Positions 12,339 through 23,534 of a DNA stretch of 64,000 nucleotides are shown here, piece by piece. The DNA lies in contig JAJTUP010000012.1 of the NCBI GenBank assembly GCA_021399435.1, positions 496,001-560,000 on the forward strand, in the 5' to 3' direction. Each line of letters opens with the position of its first letter. Position 1 is the first letter of the stretch. A model generated the notes under the pieces. The model saw nothing but the letters and a program-made list of their open reading frames with translations. It had not been told where the DNA came from and did no database searches. The position numbers and the translations under genes were made by a program. This DNA comes from Diaporthe sp. PMI_573. Lineage: Eukaryota > Ascomycota > Sordariomycetes > Diaporthales > Diaporthaceae.

Positions 12339-14066
12339 CTAGTCGTCGTCGTCGTCATCCTCCACCCTTGGCCGCTTTGATTTCCGGTCATCGGTCTCCT
12401 GCAAGCCATAGCCCCGTTTGCCCGACGATTGCTCCACCTCGGACAGGAATTTGTCCACGTTGAACACATCGGCCGTCTCCTTCTCGAACTGCACTGGCCC
12501 TTCGCGCTCCCCTGCGTCCTCCGCCCCCTTGAACTTGCCCTTGCCCAATACCTCACCGAATCGGCTCGACTTCTGGATCTTGTCCATCTCCTTGTCCCCG
12601 GCCGTCTCGTCATCATCGTCCATGGTCGCACCCGGGCGGTAGATACTGGTGATAACGTCCTGCGCAGCAAACAGAGGCTTGTCGTAGGGGTTGTCCTCAT
12701 TGAACCCGCTGTCGAAGCCACTGGACTGGTTGAAAAGCCGTGAATCATACATCCCCTCTTTGCTCTGAGTGGGTTTCGCCAGGCCGAGTGCAATCTTTTC
12801 GGAAATGTCACGGTTCTGCTCGCGAGCCATGACCTGGACACGCCTCTCCGCCCCCATGCGGGACTGCCGGAGCTTTCGCTCCTCCTCGCGGCGCCTTTCT
12901 TTTCGTGCTTCTTCACGCTCACGCACTGCCGACTCGTCGCTGTCGTAGGACGACCCGGAATCCGAGCGGCTGTCGTAGCTTCCTGATCTTGACCTACGCC
13001 TACTGTGCCCGGCCTTCTCCTCCCTGGCCTGCTGTGCGAGCGAGCGTAGATGGTCCTCCTTCTGCTGCTTCTCCTTCTCTGCGAGACGCTGCTGCATGAG
13101 AGCTCGCTGCTTGACCTCCTCGCGGGCATGCCTGTCTGCCATGAATAGCGCCTCGGAGAATTGTGCAAACTTGTCGTTGATCTGTACGTCCTGTAGACCT
13201 CGTCCATCCGCAGCCAGACGCTTGTCCAACGGGACCGTAAATCCCTTGGGGTTCTTCCAGTTCGACACTGGCGGCGGGATCCTCCAGTCCTCCTGATCCT
13301 GCGCCGTCAATTTTCTTGGCGGCGACCTCATCACTGGAGGCGGGGGCGAAGGCGGGCCACGAGGAATCTTCTTGACCTTGAACTTGGGCGGCTCCATGGG
13401 GTCACGCTGCCTCTCGACAATCTTCATGATCCGATCCTGCTTCTTCGAGTTGTCGCCCATCTGGTTCGCGGGCGTGTACCTCACAAACGTGGGGTCCCGG
13501 GAGCCTCCGGTGTTGACAGTCTTGGGCTTCTGCGAGGCCACAGCGCCGCTGACCAGCTTCTCCAGCGCGGCCTTCGTCCTCTCAGCCGTGGCGGCGACCT
13601 CTTCCTCGCTCGGCCGCTCGAGGTTGATCTCGCCGGCATCGGCACGCTGCCGCAGAGGTATCAAGTCCTTGAAGCTTGTCTGCACGATCCTGTTGTCGGC
13701 ATGGCCCTGCCTCGCGATTGCATCGTATTTGACCTTCCCATCGCCGTCGACAGTGAGAGCAAGCGCGTTGGACTTGTTTGACGAGCCGCCCTTGCGGCCT
13801 AGATCGAGCGGGTACTGCGCAACATGGATCTCGGGAAACGCGCCGCCATCGCCAAAGTCCTCGGGATTGCGTGGCCGCCAGCCAGAGCGCTGTCCGTAGG
13901 GCGGTGGCCCGCCGGCTCGCTTCAGGACAATTTGGGATCCGTCGAAGTGGCCAGGGCCAACGATTCTGGGGCCATGCTGGCTGGCGCGTGAGGGCAGCTC
14001 CTCTTCCTCGCCCGTGTAATTCGGTTTGGGGAGGGACTGAGAGAGGGCAGCTGCGAGGGAAGCCAT
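12339..14066 (-). CDS. prp45: Pre-mRNA-processing protein 45 / SNW1 (SKIP)
   Basis: A core spliceosome protein of the Prp19-associated activation complex, acting in the nucleus; SNW1 orthologues also serve as transcription co-regulators. The gene is a single exon of 575 residues. The SKIP/SNW domain fills about residues 150-330: it ends PPPVSNWKNPKGFTVPLDKR, which holds the eponymous Ser-Asn-Trp, followed by LAADGRGLQDVQINDKFAQF. The N-terminus (PPYGQRSGWRPRNPEDFGDGGAFPEI) also matches the family. Then comes a long charged helix (EKEKQQKEDHLRSLAQQ), an SR-like patch (RRRSRSGSYDSRSDSGS) and a C-terminus ending in six aspartates. The ATG at 14066 fits because MASLAAAL is the usual start and 5' leader lies upstream. 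The opposite-strand frame within it is a shadow of biased codon use. Confidence 0.96.
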   Translation of the reverse strand: MASLAAALSQSLPKPNYTGEEEELPSRASQHGPRIVGPGHFDGSQIVLKRAGGPPPYGQRSGWRPRNPEDFGDGGAFPEIHVAQYPLDLGRKGGSSNKSNALALTVDGDGKVKYDAIARQGHADNRIVQTSFKDLIPLRQRADAGEINLERPSEEEVAATAERTKAALEKLVSGAVASQKPKTVNTGGSRDPTFVRYTPANQMGDNSKKQDRIMKIVERQRDPMEPPKFKVKKIPRGPPSPPPPVMRSPPRKLTAQDQEDWRIPPPVSNWKNPKGFTVPLDKRLAADGRGLQDVQINDKFAQFSEALFMADRHAREEVKQRALMQQRLAEKEKQQKEDHLRSLAQQAREEKAGHSRRRSRSGSYDSRSDSGSSYDSDESAVREREEARKERRREEERKLRQSRMGAERRVQVMAREQNRDISEKIALGLAKPTQSKEGMYDSRLFNQSSGFDSGFNEDNPYDKPLFAAQDVITSIYRPGATMDDDDETAGDKEMDKIQKSSRFGEVLGKGKFKGAEDAGEREGPVQFEKETADVFNVDKFLSEVEQSSGKRGYGLQETDDRKSKRPRVEDDDDDD

Positions 14067-14579
14067 GTTGGGCGGATGGCGAGAATGAGTTGTAGAGAGG
14101 TTGGAAGCATGCGGTTGACCTGGTCGCTCGCGACGCCAGGAGAGAAATCAGGTCCCGACGCTTGCAGACGCACGGGCCACCACGCATGGGCCCAAGTATC
14201 GGCTGCTCTCATAGTACGTCAATATACTATCCTCTGGGCAGTAGATCTACCTGCTACGTAGATGCTCAGCAAATTCAAATGAGATGAAATTGGCCCCAGT
14301 TTCCCGGTGTTGTCAAATGTCTCAGAATATTTTCCTATTGACAAAACAAAACCCCTGTCATTCATGCCTTGGGTAGTTGCCGTACTTGGCCATCTTATAT
14401 TCCCAGTTACGTTTTGCCCTGACGGAAGAACACGCTCAAGTCCAGCTCACTTTTCATGCTTCGTAAAGTCAGTCGAGCCCCTCATTACGGGGAAATACAT
14501 TGGATAAGCCCTCATTCCAGTTTCCATCCTACGCCGTGCACGAGTCCAAAGAGAAAAAGAGCGTTGCCGCGCTGCGCGA
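14067..14579. other. Intergenic region between prp45 promoter side and p24 gene 3' end
   Basis: 513 nt holding the prp45 promoter/5' UTR and the p24 gene 3' UTR. The middle (about 14260-14480) is noticeably AT-richer than its surroundings. No gene is seen. Confidence 0.55.
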
Positions 14580-15338
14580 TCATACGTAGCCCTTTCTTGC
14601 GCCCTGGAAGAAGAAGCGCACGACAAAGACCTGCAGCGCGCCCATGCAGACGACCAGCCCGCACTGGATCAAGCTAAAATTGACGATCCTCTTCTCTGTG
14701 CTGCGGACTGTGCTGAAGTTGCGGTTCTCGCGCGTGCGGAAGTACTTCTGATTTCGGGAAATGGTGGAGAGCTGGCCGGAGAGCTTGAAGACCGACTCCT
14801 CGAGGGATGTTGTCTGTTCCGGCGAGCTACCCTGCTTGGAGGGGAGGTTGACCCGGGCCTCGTTCTCGACCTGTAGACCAAAGCAAGCGTTAGGAAGTGT
14901 GATTATAGCAGCATTTCGAGGCTCGGTGGTACTGACAGCAATCTCAAAGTCGACAAACTTGTCTGTGACAGTGCTCATCTCGTTGTTGAAGCAGAACGAG
15001 TAGTCACCGATATCATTACCAGTGAAGACAAAGTCTCCCTGGCGCTCCTTCTGCCCGTCGATGACAATCTTGCCGATTGGGCTTGTAACCTCGAAGTCGA
15101 CATCGAATGAACCTCCGGATTGGACCTGGGCAAGTTGTTAGCACGGGGCCTTTCTGGGGAGCCGGCACACGGGGATGAGTCGTACGGCGAAGTAGAATGC
15201 GATCTTCTGGCCCTTGTCCTGGTTGTTGGCATAGAAGCAGGCCTTCTCGTTGGCGACAAGCTTGTAGGTCAATGCTGTTGCCGAAGCATGGCCGGCGAAT
15301 AGGGCAACCAGGCCGGATGCGAGAGATGTCAGCTTCAT
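14580..15338 (-). CDS. p24/EMP24-GOLD family cargo receptor (Erp type)
   Basis: A type I membrane protein that helps load cargo into COPII/COPI vesicles between ER and Golgi. Exons (minus strand) 15338-15186, 15125-14937 and 14870-14580 give 210 residues, the family norm. There is an N-terminal signal peptide (MKLTSLASGLVALFAGHASA). The GOLD domain opens with ALTYKLVANEKACFYA and contains the second conserved Cys in GDYSFCFNNE, the pair that forms the GOLD disulfide. A coiled-coil stretch (SLEESVFKLSGQLSTISRNQKYFRTRENRN) leads to the membrane span (about residues 176-198). The short tail has the di-aromatic motif expected for coat binding (VRFFFQGARKGYV end). The start was chosen at 15338 because it gives a proper signal peptide; an upstream in-frame ATG (15464) would spoil it. 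The tail suggests the Erp2/3/4 (gamma) group, but subgroup is uncertain. Confidence 0.9.
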
Positions 15339-16019
15339 CGTCGGGCGGCAGCTGGCTGCGATGGGTTTGGGTACGGGGCACAAAAGAAGTCGGTGGGCGG
15401 TAGTCGAGGTTCTGGACGGCCAGCAAGCGAGCAAGTAGCCTCGTCGCGACAAGCCACGGTGCACCTCTTTCCAGCGGCACGAGCGCTATTCCCGAAGCGG
15501 AGCAGTTCCATGCAGGGGCCAGGTGGAGACCCGCCTGGCCGTCTGGCCCTCTAGGTACGTAACCGCTGTACCTACCGTAGCTACGGAGCTGGGTTGGCTA
15601 TTGCAGTACAATACAGTGTACCCAGGCACTTCCACGGGCTTGCAGAATTAGGCGGCGAGGTGCCCTAAAGAAGGGCGTATGCAGTAGCTCCACGTAGTCG
15701 GCACATACGGAGTAGTCCACTGTATCTATGGCACCAGACGGAAGCAAGCAGTTGGTAATAAATGACATCAGCCTTCGTAGAGACTCCTGCTTCAACACCC
15801 CTGCTCGGTTTTGTTTCAACAGCTCGCTGGATAATTGTATGTGTTTGTGTCCTGACTTTTCATTGTTCCGGTTTATTTCTTGTTTGACTGATCTCGCTCA
15901 GAATTGACCTGGTCTCAAAGCTGGCACGCTTGCCTACCCGGAACAGATAAACGGAGGCAGTGACAACCACCACGCCTCATCGTACCCGGCATCAGACCGC
16001 GAGTCTCACAGCCGCAACG
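15339..16019. promoter_or_regulatory. Divergent promoter region, p24 gene / PhoD gene
   Basis: 681 nt between two divergently transcribed genes, so both promoters must lie here. It contains a cluster of GTAC/CTAC-rich palindromic bits near 15550-15590. No coding region is recognised. Confidence 0.5.
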
Positions 16020-18062
16020 ATGGCCGTCGACAATGTTCTCACGGTGACCTCAACCGTCGTTTTAAGAGCTGTCTCCTACTTCTTCCTGCGCTGGGTAAGT
16101 TGCCTCCGCGGGCTGTGGTCTTCGTGAGCCCAGATAGCTAACAATTTCGAGTAGGGTCTGCTTCCTGTAAGTTTAGATATCTCAGCACGGGCTCAACTCA
16201 TGTGTGATTCTGACAATATTGCTAGCCACTCGCCCCCGTCGCCTTCACGGCATTCGCGGTCTATATCCCCGCCTGCATCACCAGCTTCTTCTCTACGCTG
16301 CAGGATGGCCAGGAAGAGGTCGTCAGGGCACAAACCACTCGGGTCCGAAAGTTCGAGGAGGTCGCCGGCGAGGTGGTCGAGGATTTCGATATCACTGATA
16401 CACAACTAACTGTAGATGGACCCGGGACAGTCGGCCTGTGGCGCACAATTCTGGCAGGCGTCCCAAACCCACGCAGCCTCGTCCTCACGCTGCTCACCTT
16501 CCTCATCAACCTTGCCTGCGTGACCATGGTAGCAGACCGCCTTTATTCAGAGCACATGCTCCCGACCGAGGACCTGTCCTTTGTCAGGCCGGGCTTCATC
16601 TCCAACAAGGAGATCAAGTTCCTCGTCCGAGAGCCTGACCAGAACAAGATGCCCGTCGTTTTTGAGATCCGTGTGAAAGAAAACGAACTTCCCTTCGCTA
16701 CCGGCGAGTACCTTGTAGCCGGCATGGTTCAGAGTACTTCTGATGACACAGATTATACTGCTGTGGTTGATCTTGCTCTGAATCACCATTCGCAACGCAC
16801 CTACGAATGGAGGACCTCGAACGGCCACCGGGGCGAATTTACATCAGCGCCCGAGGCCGGCAAATACCCGGAAAAGTTCGACGGCAAATTTACTTTCCTG
16901 TCAACCTCTTGCATCGTCAATCGCCTTCCTTACAATCCCCTGGATCACCCTCTTTCTATCCCCGGAATGCGATATCTCAGCAATCTTTTGCCAGACCTAG
17001 GCGCCCAGTTCATGTTGTTCCTAGGCGATTTCATCTACGCAGATGTCCCTCGCGAATGGGGCGAGAGCGCCGCCGACTTCCGACAAAAGTACAGAGCAGT
17101 CTATGCTTCACCCGAGTGGCCCAGTGTTGGACAGAACTTGAGTTGGATTCACGTCTTGGATGACCATGAGATTCATAACGACTGGGATGGCAACACCACT
17201 GGCGTATATGCTGCCGCCGTGGAGCCGTGGCACCACTACCACACAGCGGTGAACCCACCTGCTGCAAGAAAGCCCGCCGGCTGGACGATTTCCAGGACCG
17301 GGCCGACGTGGTTCGAATTCGCACAGGGCCCGGCGAATTTCTTTATGGCCGATACACGGTCCTACCGATCATCCAACAAGATCGACTACGAAGACAGGGA
17401 CAAGACGATGCTCGGCTCGGCCCAGCTGGCAGACCTGCTCGCGTTCCTGCGCAGGCCCGAGCCCAGGGGCGTCGACTGGAAGGTCATCGCCTCGTCGGTG
17501 CCCTTCACCAAGAACTGGCCTGTAAACGTGCAGGACACATGGGGTGGCTTCCTCGCCGAGAGGCAGGTGATCCTCGAGGCCATGTGGGACGCCGCCTCCC
17601 GCGGGATCGGCGTGGTCGTCTTGTCCGGGGACAGGCACGAGTTCGCGGCCACAAAGTTCCCGCCGCCCCAAGGCTCTAAGTGGGCTGAGGAGGCCACGGT
17701 GTACGAGTTCTCGGCCAGCCCCCTGAGCCAGTTCTACTCGCCCATCGGCACCTACAGACAAGTCGATGACGAGGATGTCAAGATCAAGTACGCATCCTAT
17801 TCTACTTTCCTTATTTTTTTCCTCGTCTGAAGACTTCGCCCTAATCACTGCTAACCAAAACCTCAGGTACATCAACAAAGGGTATTCCAAGTTCGGTGCG
17901 ATCACCATCGAAAAGGTACCTGAGAGTGGCAGGAGTAGTCTCTCATATCGCCTTTTCGTCGATGGCGTCGAGGCCTGGAACACTACGGTTCTGTCGCCTG
18001 AGAAGAGCGCACAGAGCAATGGCGGCGCCAATCTCTGGGACCGATTAATGCGCTCGCGATAG
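16020..18062 (+). CDS. PhoD-type metallophosphatase with N-terminal membrane segments
   Basis: Predicted phosphomonoesterase/phosphodiesterase of the PhoD (alkaline phosphatase D) fold. Exons 16020-16094, 16155-16166 (12 nt), 16226-17787 and 17867-18062 give 614 residues. Hydrophobic segments at about residues 8-25, 31-50 and 112-132 place the enzyme in a membrane; the phosphatase domain follows. Metal and active-site motifs visible are FLGDFIYAD (about 292-300), HVLDDHEIHNDWDGN (about 338-352) and VVLSGDRHEFAA (about 494-505), the usual PhoD set. The micro-exon encodes only Gly-Leu-Leu-Pro; without it the frame still holds but four residues of the first hydrophobic region are lost. The last intron (17788-17866) is set by the GTACGC donor and the KYINKGYSKFG continuation. 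Substrate is unknown; fungal PhoD-like proteins of this layout are poorly characterised. Confidence 0.9.
16155..16166 (+). other. 12-nt micro-exon
   Basis: GGTCTGCTTCCT lies between a GAGTAG acceptor and a GTAAGT donor, with good donors on both flanking introns (GTAAGT at 16095 and 16167). It adds Gly-Leu-Leu-Pro and keeps phase 0 on both sides. Confidence 0.75.
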
Positions 18063-18556
18063 ACAACAATGGTTGGATCTGGTTTGGTGGTGATAATCGT
18101 CCACTGACCTTGCTGCATGCTAGACTCATGACACATTAACATCATGATTACATTGGACTCAGGACGTGCTCAGTCTGCCCCAGAAATCTCTGTGAATGCA
18201 GAAGGGCGTTCAGGACATTTTCATACTTTCTACCCCGCAACTTTTTGGTCGGCGTTGGGGCAGCATATTATCTCAGCACTTTCATACAGAACCAACTGGG
18301 TGTATCTTTAGATTCAAATGGGTGGTTCTTTCGTCCATCAAGCAGCACTTGACATTTCTGGCCGATTTGACCAGTTTAGCAATGCGATCTTACCCAACCC
18401 CCTTCCCCCAAATAAGCAGCGTATTCCAGGCTGCATAAGGATAGTTGTTGATAAGCTAGAACTGCCCTACGTTGTGTCTTGTTCCACCTCTGAGGCCACA
18501 TGAGCCACCTGCACCAAAGTCGACTTCGCGAAACAGCCACATCAAGCAAGCATTAT
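18063..18556. other. Convergent intergenic region, PhoD gene / RhoGAP gene
   Basis: 494 nt shared by two 3' ends; no gene or clear element seen. Confidence 0.55.
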
Positions 18557-21500
18557 CTACAGCAAATCATCCATGGGTGTGGGGGTGGGAATCCCAACCA
18601 TTTCATCGACAAAGGCCCAGTGTCCCTCGGCCCCATGCCTATTTCTCACAACCGTACTCCCGGAACAATCTGACATGTCGTCATTGCCCATCAAAAAGGA
18701 AGGCCCAGTAGGTCGTATATTCTCCGGAGCTCTCCTTACGCTCTGGTTCATTCTTGCTGACAGTGGCTGGTATTGCGGAGACCGCTCGCCAATATCAATG
18801 TCGTCGGGCAGTCCGCTGACGAAGGAGAAGTCGTGGTTGCGTCCACCACTCTGCGCGCGTATTTCCTGGGGTCTCGTGGCAGTTCTCTCCAGTCTCTCAA
18901 CTTTACTCTCGGCCCTCTCGGCCCTCCGCTTCCACTTGGCCAAGTCCGCCTGGGCATGGTCAAGATCTTCCCGCAGGAGGATTTCACTCACTTGGCTTGC
19001 TTTCCTATTCTCCTCAAACACGAGACGGAGCTGAGTATATTCTTCGTTCTTGGACGACAATTCTTTTCTGAGACTCCGGATCTGATCTCGGACGGAGGAG
19101 GCATTGTGACCTCGGCCTGAACCGTTGCTAGGGCTAGAGCTGAGATCGTGCGAGCTTATGTCTTGGATATAGCTCGGAGTCTCGCCGCAGGCCGATGCCA
19201 TACTGTGCTGTGAGAGGCGCGGTAAGCCACTGTCACCGGCGTGAGTTGTGGTTGGTACTATGGGGCTGGAGTAATAGGCGACGGGTCTCAATTCGTGTCG
19301 AGATGTAAGTGTGAGGAGAGGTCTTGGTATCTTTGATAAGCCCTCCTTCGTTGAGCCATCTACCTGTTCCAAGGATACTGAGGCTGTGTCAGAGACCGCC
19401 TTCTTGGTCGGTGAGTTTGAGGGAGTGAGCAATATTGATCTTGCAGGATGTGACCACGGGGACCCTGATTCAGCTCGAGCATTTGCAGGCCCAGATTCGC
19501 GTTCAGACCTGCTACCGCCGTCCACATGCTGTGGTCTTGGAATCCTAGACTTCCCGACACTTTCGACAGTTGATGGTAGGACCAACGGGTCTCGTGGCCG
19601 ACACATCAAAGAAGCTGGGGTTGACGCTGAGGTGATGGACTGAAGAGGAGATGGGTTGCTGGTATACGGGGACACCAGTCCGGCAGCATCTCGTCGATAT
19701 TTGGATTCGGCGCCCTCCACCGTAGGCAAGAAACGTGAGGATTTGGCGGCGTTGTCGAACTTCGCGGCCAGACCAAGAACCTTGCCAGCACACCGCTTGA
19801 GATCATCACGACTGCTCATCGCTGATATTGGGGAGACTTTACGTGGATTGATCAGGGACGGTTTCTGATCTTGGACATGCGCATAATTGTGCTGCGGTAA
19901 GTCAACCTTGGACCTGCTCTTCCAGATGGGATAGGATGATGGTCGATTGACACCATTATTGCGCGCCTCGAACTGGTCCTTGAGATCACGGAACGATCCA
20001 CGGCATAAAGGTCCAGTCAAGACAATATCTGCCGCCCCGTCCATCTGGTCAGGGGTGACAATATGTGTTGAACTAGTGGCCAATTTCTCCGCCTGATAGT
20101 GCTCCTTCTCCAGTGTGGATTTAATTGACCGGCCCGCCGAGCCAATATTTGCCGACCCAGTGGCCGAGTCTGTGTTGGATGTCTTGGGCTGGTAACGCAT
20201 TGTGGAAGTTCCACTCAGTATTTTCGCACCGGGGACAACCGCGTATGCAGTCATCGAGTCCAAGTCGCACGAGAACGTGGGCTTCAGGTTCTTCCCAGGA
20301 GCTGCACCCGGGTCATCCTGGTTTGTAGGCTTCGGAATCCTCGATGGTGTTCTACTATGCTCACGACGTCGCGGGGTATCAACCTTTACCTCGTGTGTTG
20401 ATTTGTCTTGTTCAATTGTGTTTGTTGCCACATGTTTCGCGGGTGTCGCTTCGTTGTCGAGTATCATCGGTTCTAGTGGTCTAGCCGGCATGGATGAGAT
20501 GTAGAGCGACTGCACCGTTGGGTCTTCCTTGTTGCTTGGTGAAATATTCTCGTGATTCTCTGGTCCACTTGCTTTTTGATTATGTGTTGCACTCTTGCTT
20601 GGCGACCTGAGAGAGCTCTTCAAGGGTGTCGTCTTCCTGGAGGTTGTGACCTCTTGATTCTCGCTACCAGGCTCTTCCCTTGGGGGTGAAAGGACTCCCA
20701 GGTTTGAGCCCCGGGTAAGGTTCGATGGGGAGCGGGCTGGGGTTTGGCGTGTCTTCTTCACAGAAAGAGCTTCGCTGTTGCTGTCTGTCTGTTTGAAAGA
20801 CACGGCCCCTATGCTAACGTTAGGCACATGTCTCAACATTCAAGAACTCACTCTTGGACTCACTAGAGGAAGAAGCTGTAGGGCTAGGCGGACGATCCTC
20901 TGATATCCGCACGGCGACAGGTTTCTGATGATCGAAGACATCTTCCGAAGGCCTCGTGAAGCTCTTTATCCGCCTTGAGTCATCAGAAATTGAGGCGCGG
21001 CTGCGACGTCGCAAAATGCTCAAGTTTCCGTCCAGATTCCTCATCTGCTTAACAACATCTCTCCAGTTTGTGATGAGCATTTCCGTGATATCATTGACAA
21101 CATGAATCTTGTCAACATCCCAGAAAGGTTGCGGCGGCTCATTAGTCGGCTCCTTGGCCTTTTTCTTCTCCTTCTTGGATTTCGGCTGAGGTGACACTGG
21201 CATCAGGAACAGCCCGGAGCTGGGATCTGCGAGCTTCACGGAGTGAGAGCCAAGCATATCGCCTATCAGGAGAGGGCCGAAGACGATCCCTAGGGCACTG
21301 TAGCCCATAAGGTCGGAAGTGGGCAATGGCCTCCCCGACTCATCTTCCCGAGGAGCCGTCTCCGCAGCTCTTCCGAGCAGACATAGAAGGCCAAAAACAG
21401 CACAAATGAGTTCTCTCCTGTACTGCGATCTCAAGGTTCCGACGGCAATGGCAATGAGCCGCGCCCGAAGCTTGCTTTGTTTTGTCCTGCTGAACTCGGG

Positions 21501-22475
21501 ATCGGTGTACAGCTGGCTGTTGATCGCGACCAGTGCGTCGAATAGCGAGAGAGACCCAAGGATTCCTCCCGGGAGGCCGGCCAAAAATTTCTTGAACAGG
21601 GAAGCAACATCATGAATACCGGCGTTGATGTGAGAGGGCAAATTTGGGCTTCTCACTGTGTTGGCGACATCGCCTCCCGCCTGGTGTGCGCAATAAAACT
21701 CGTACAGCTCGTTGACAACTCGGATCGAGCCTGGGATTCTGAAAACTCCACGGGTCTCGGGTGCTGCCAAGTCTCAGTCAATGGACATTGACGTTGTGAC
21801 GAACAGGCTTCTTACCGGAATGCACCAGATGCTGTGCAGTGGCGCGGAAGCATGTTGGCAGCACCAAGGAACCAGGCGCATACTCGGGCGGCAGATATAG
21901 GAAGCTCTTTCCACACAGACGGACGAGTCCCTGCAGATCTTGGTCCTTGAGACTGTCTCTTTTCGGATGCATCATATGGGCTGTCACATGGCCAACGCTG
22001 CGTTTGCGCTTCACACTATGCTCCGTGGACTGGCTAGAAGTTCTCCTGAAGGTGCGTGACCACCAGTTCCGTCTCGGAGCAATCCCTTCGGACTGATATA
22101 TACGTTAGGAACACTCTTCAAGCAGGCACGCCCACGGCCGGTCTGGGTGATATGAAACGGACCTCAGCATTGTCGGGCGGGTCGGGGACCAGTTGACGCA
22201 CGCCATGCTGCTGTACTGTCAGCCAAACGAAATACATGGCTTGAAATGGGTGTGCATACCTTCTTCGCCAGCCTGTTGTACTCTTCAACGAAATCATCTC
22301 GGTTCGCGACCTCGTCAGTGTCGGACATCAAATCACCGCTGTTTGAGGTCCAGGTTGCGCTGCTCTGGAGACCACTGGATGTCTTTTTGACTGGAACCGA
22401 CAGCCTGCCATGATATCCCGTGACCGGCGGCCTGGGCTGCAGATCCGGCGTGGAAAGTTCTCGGGAGGCCCTCAT
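18557..22475 (-). CDS. Rho GTPase-activating protein with C-terminal coiled coil
   Basis: Stimulates GTP hydrolysis by a Rho/Cdc42-type GTPase, thus shaping polarity and actin. Exons (minus strand) 22475-22260, 22207-22163, 22092-21816, 21772-20852 and 20808-18557 give 1,236 residues. The RhoGAP domain starts near residue 150 (GKSFLYLPPEYAPGSLVLPT); the arginine-finger region is TRGVFRIPGSIRVV (about 184-197), and LICAVFGLLCLL and SALGIVFGPLL are further conserved helices. A Lys/Glu-rich insert (SKKEKKKAKEP) interrupts the domain before its last helix (VVNDITEMLITNW). About 550 disordered Ser/Pro-rich residues follow, then a coiled coil (about 1060-1135, DQIRSLRKELSSKNEEY) and a short tail. 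Two introns (21773-21815 and 20809-20851) are only 43 nt. The start is uncertain: an upstream ATG at 22884 opens a natural-looking N-terminus (MERANGASGSSSQHEPEQ) that might be an extra first exon. Which GTPase it serves cannot be told. Confidence 0.87.
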
Positions 22476-23534
22476 AATCGCAAGAGAAAGGGGATGATCA
22501 CATTGACAACAAACATGAAAAGCACCACTGCGCATGAAACAAAGTGTGGGAAACGCAGCAGATGCTGGATTAGATGGGCCCAGTCGCCATCCGATGCTCC
22601 GCACTGGGATCGATGTCGAGGATTCAAGGATGCCCAATAATGAAGCTTGAGTGCAGTGGGTAGCCAACACTGCCGACGGGTAGGTACAGGAGGACGATAG
22701 CGAGATACTGCATGCAGTTGGTGCAATCCAAAAAAGGAACCGAGATATGCCACCGCGGATGATCGAGAAGATGGAGAGGGATCAGGAGGTGTTCGTTGAG
22801 GTCTGGGATCTGGTCGGCATGTTTACTTGCCTGCTCTGGCTCGTGCTGCGAGGAGGAACCCGAAGCACCGTTTGCCCTTTCCATGTGTTCTTCGAGCCCA
22901 AATCAGCTTCGACGGGGCGTGCCCTTCCCCGGCATTGCACCTGCCTTAGCTGCAGCTGGCCTCATACTTCCGTCAGTGAATCAGAGTGATCAGATCGCAC
23001 AGCAAGTCAATTCGCTCCCGTTGGTCCCACTTCACCTGGAGGCATACACTTTTGACGTTCCGGCACGAGGGCAGTGTCGTGTCTCTGTCAAACTTGCACT
23101 TGGGCCTTTCAACGGTCCTCCGCATGCTGTGAAACCTGCTCATTGGCACGTGCGATGGAAGACAAAAGTCCAAGTGAATTAGTCGCGAGGGGACACTGAT
23201 ATGTCCTCAGCTGTCGACGGCCAGGCCCTCTGCCCTTCTGAGTATATCTAAAGCGCACATTCATTGTCGTTGTTGATGGTCTTCCTTAGAATATCCCAAG
23301 ATTAGACGTGGCCGGCCTCCCGAGACTGCGTTCCCGGTACGTCGCCCCAAGGTCTATAACAGCCAGAGACAGCAATTAGATTGTACCGATACAACCAGCC
23401 TCCCTTCAATCATACCTTCTTCCGTCCATGACCCTCCCCGAACGCCCTGCAAATGCCTCGAAACGCAGAAAAGTCCCATACGCCTGGGATGATGGGGAAT
23501 GTGGACCAGCGGCTGAGGACTGTTTCCTGCCTGG
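22476..23534. other. Intergenic region, RhoGAP 5' side / snf4 3' end
   Basis: About 1.06 kb. The half nearest the RhoGAP gene may contain its true first exon (ATG at 22884); otherwise no gene is recognised. Confidence 0.5.
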
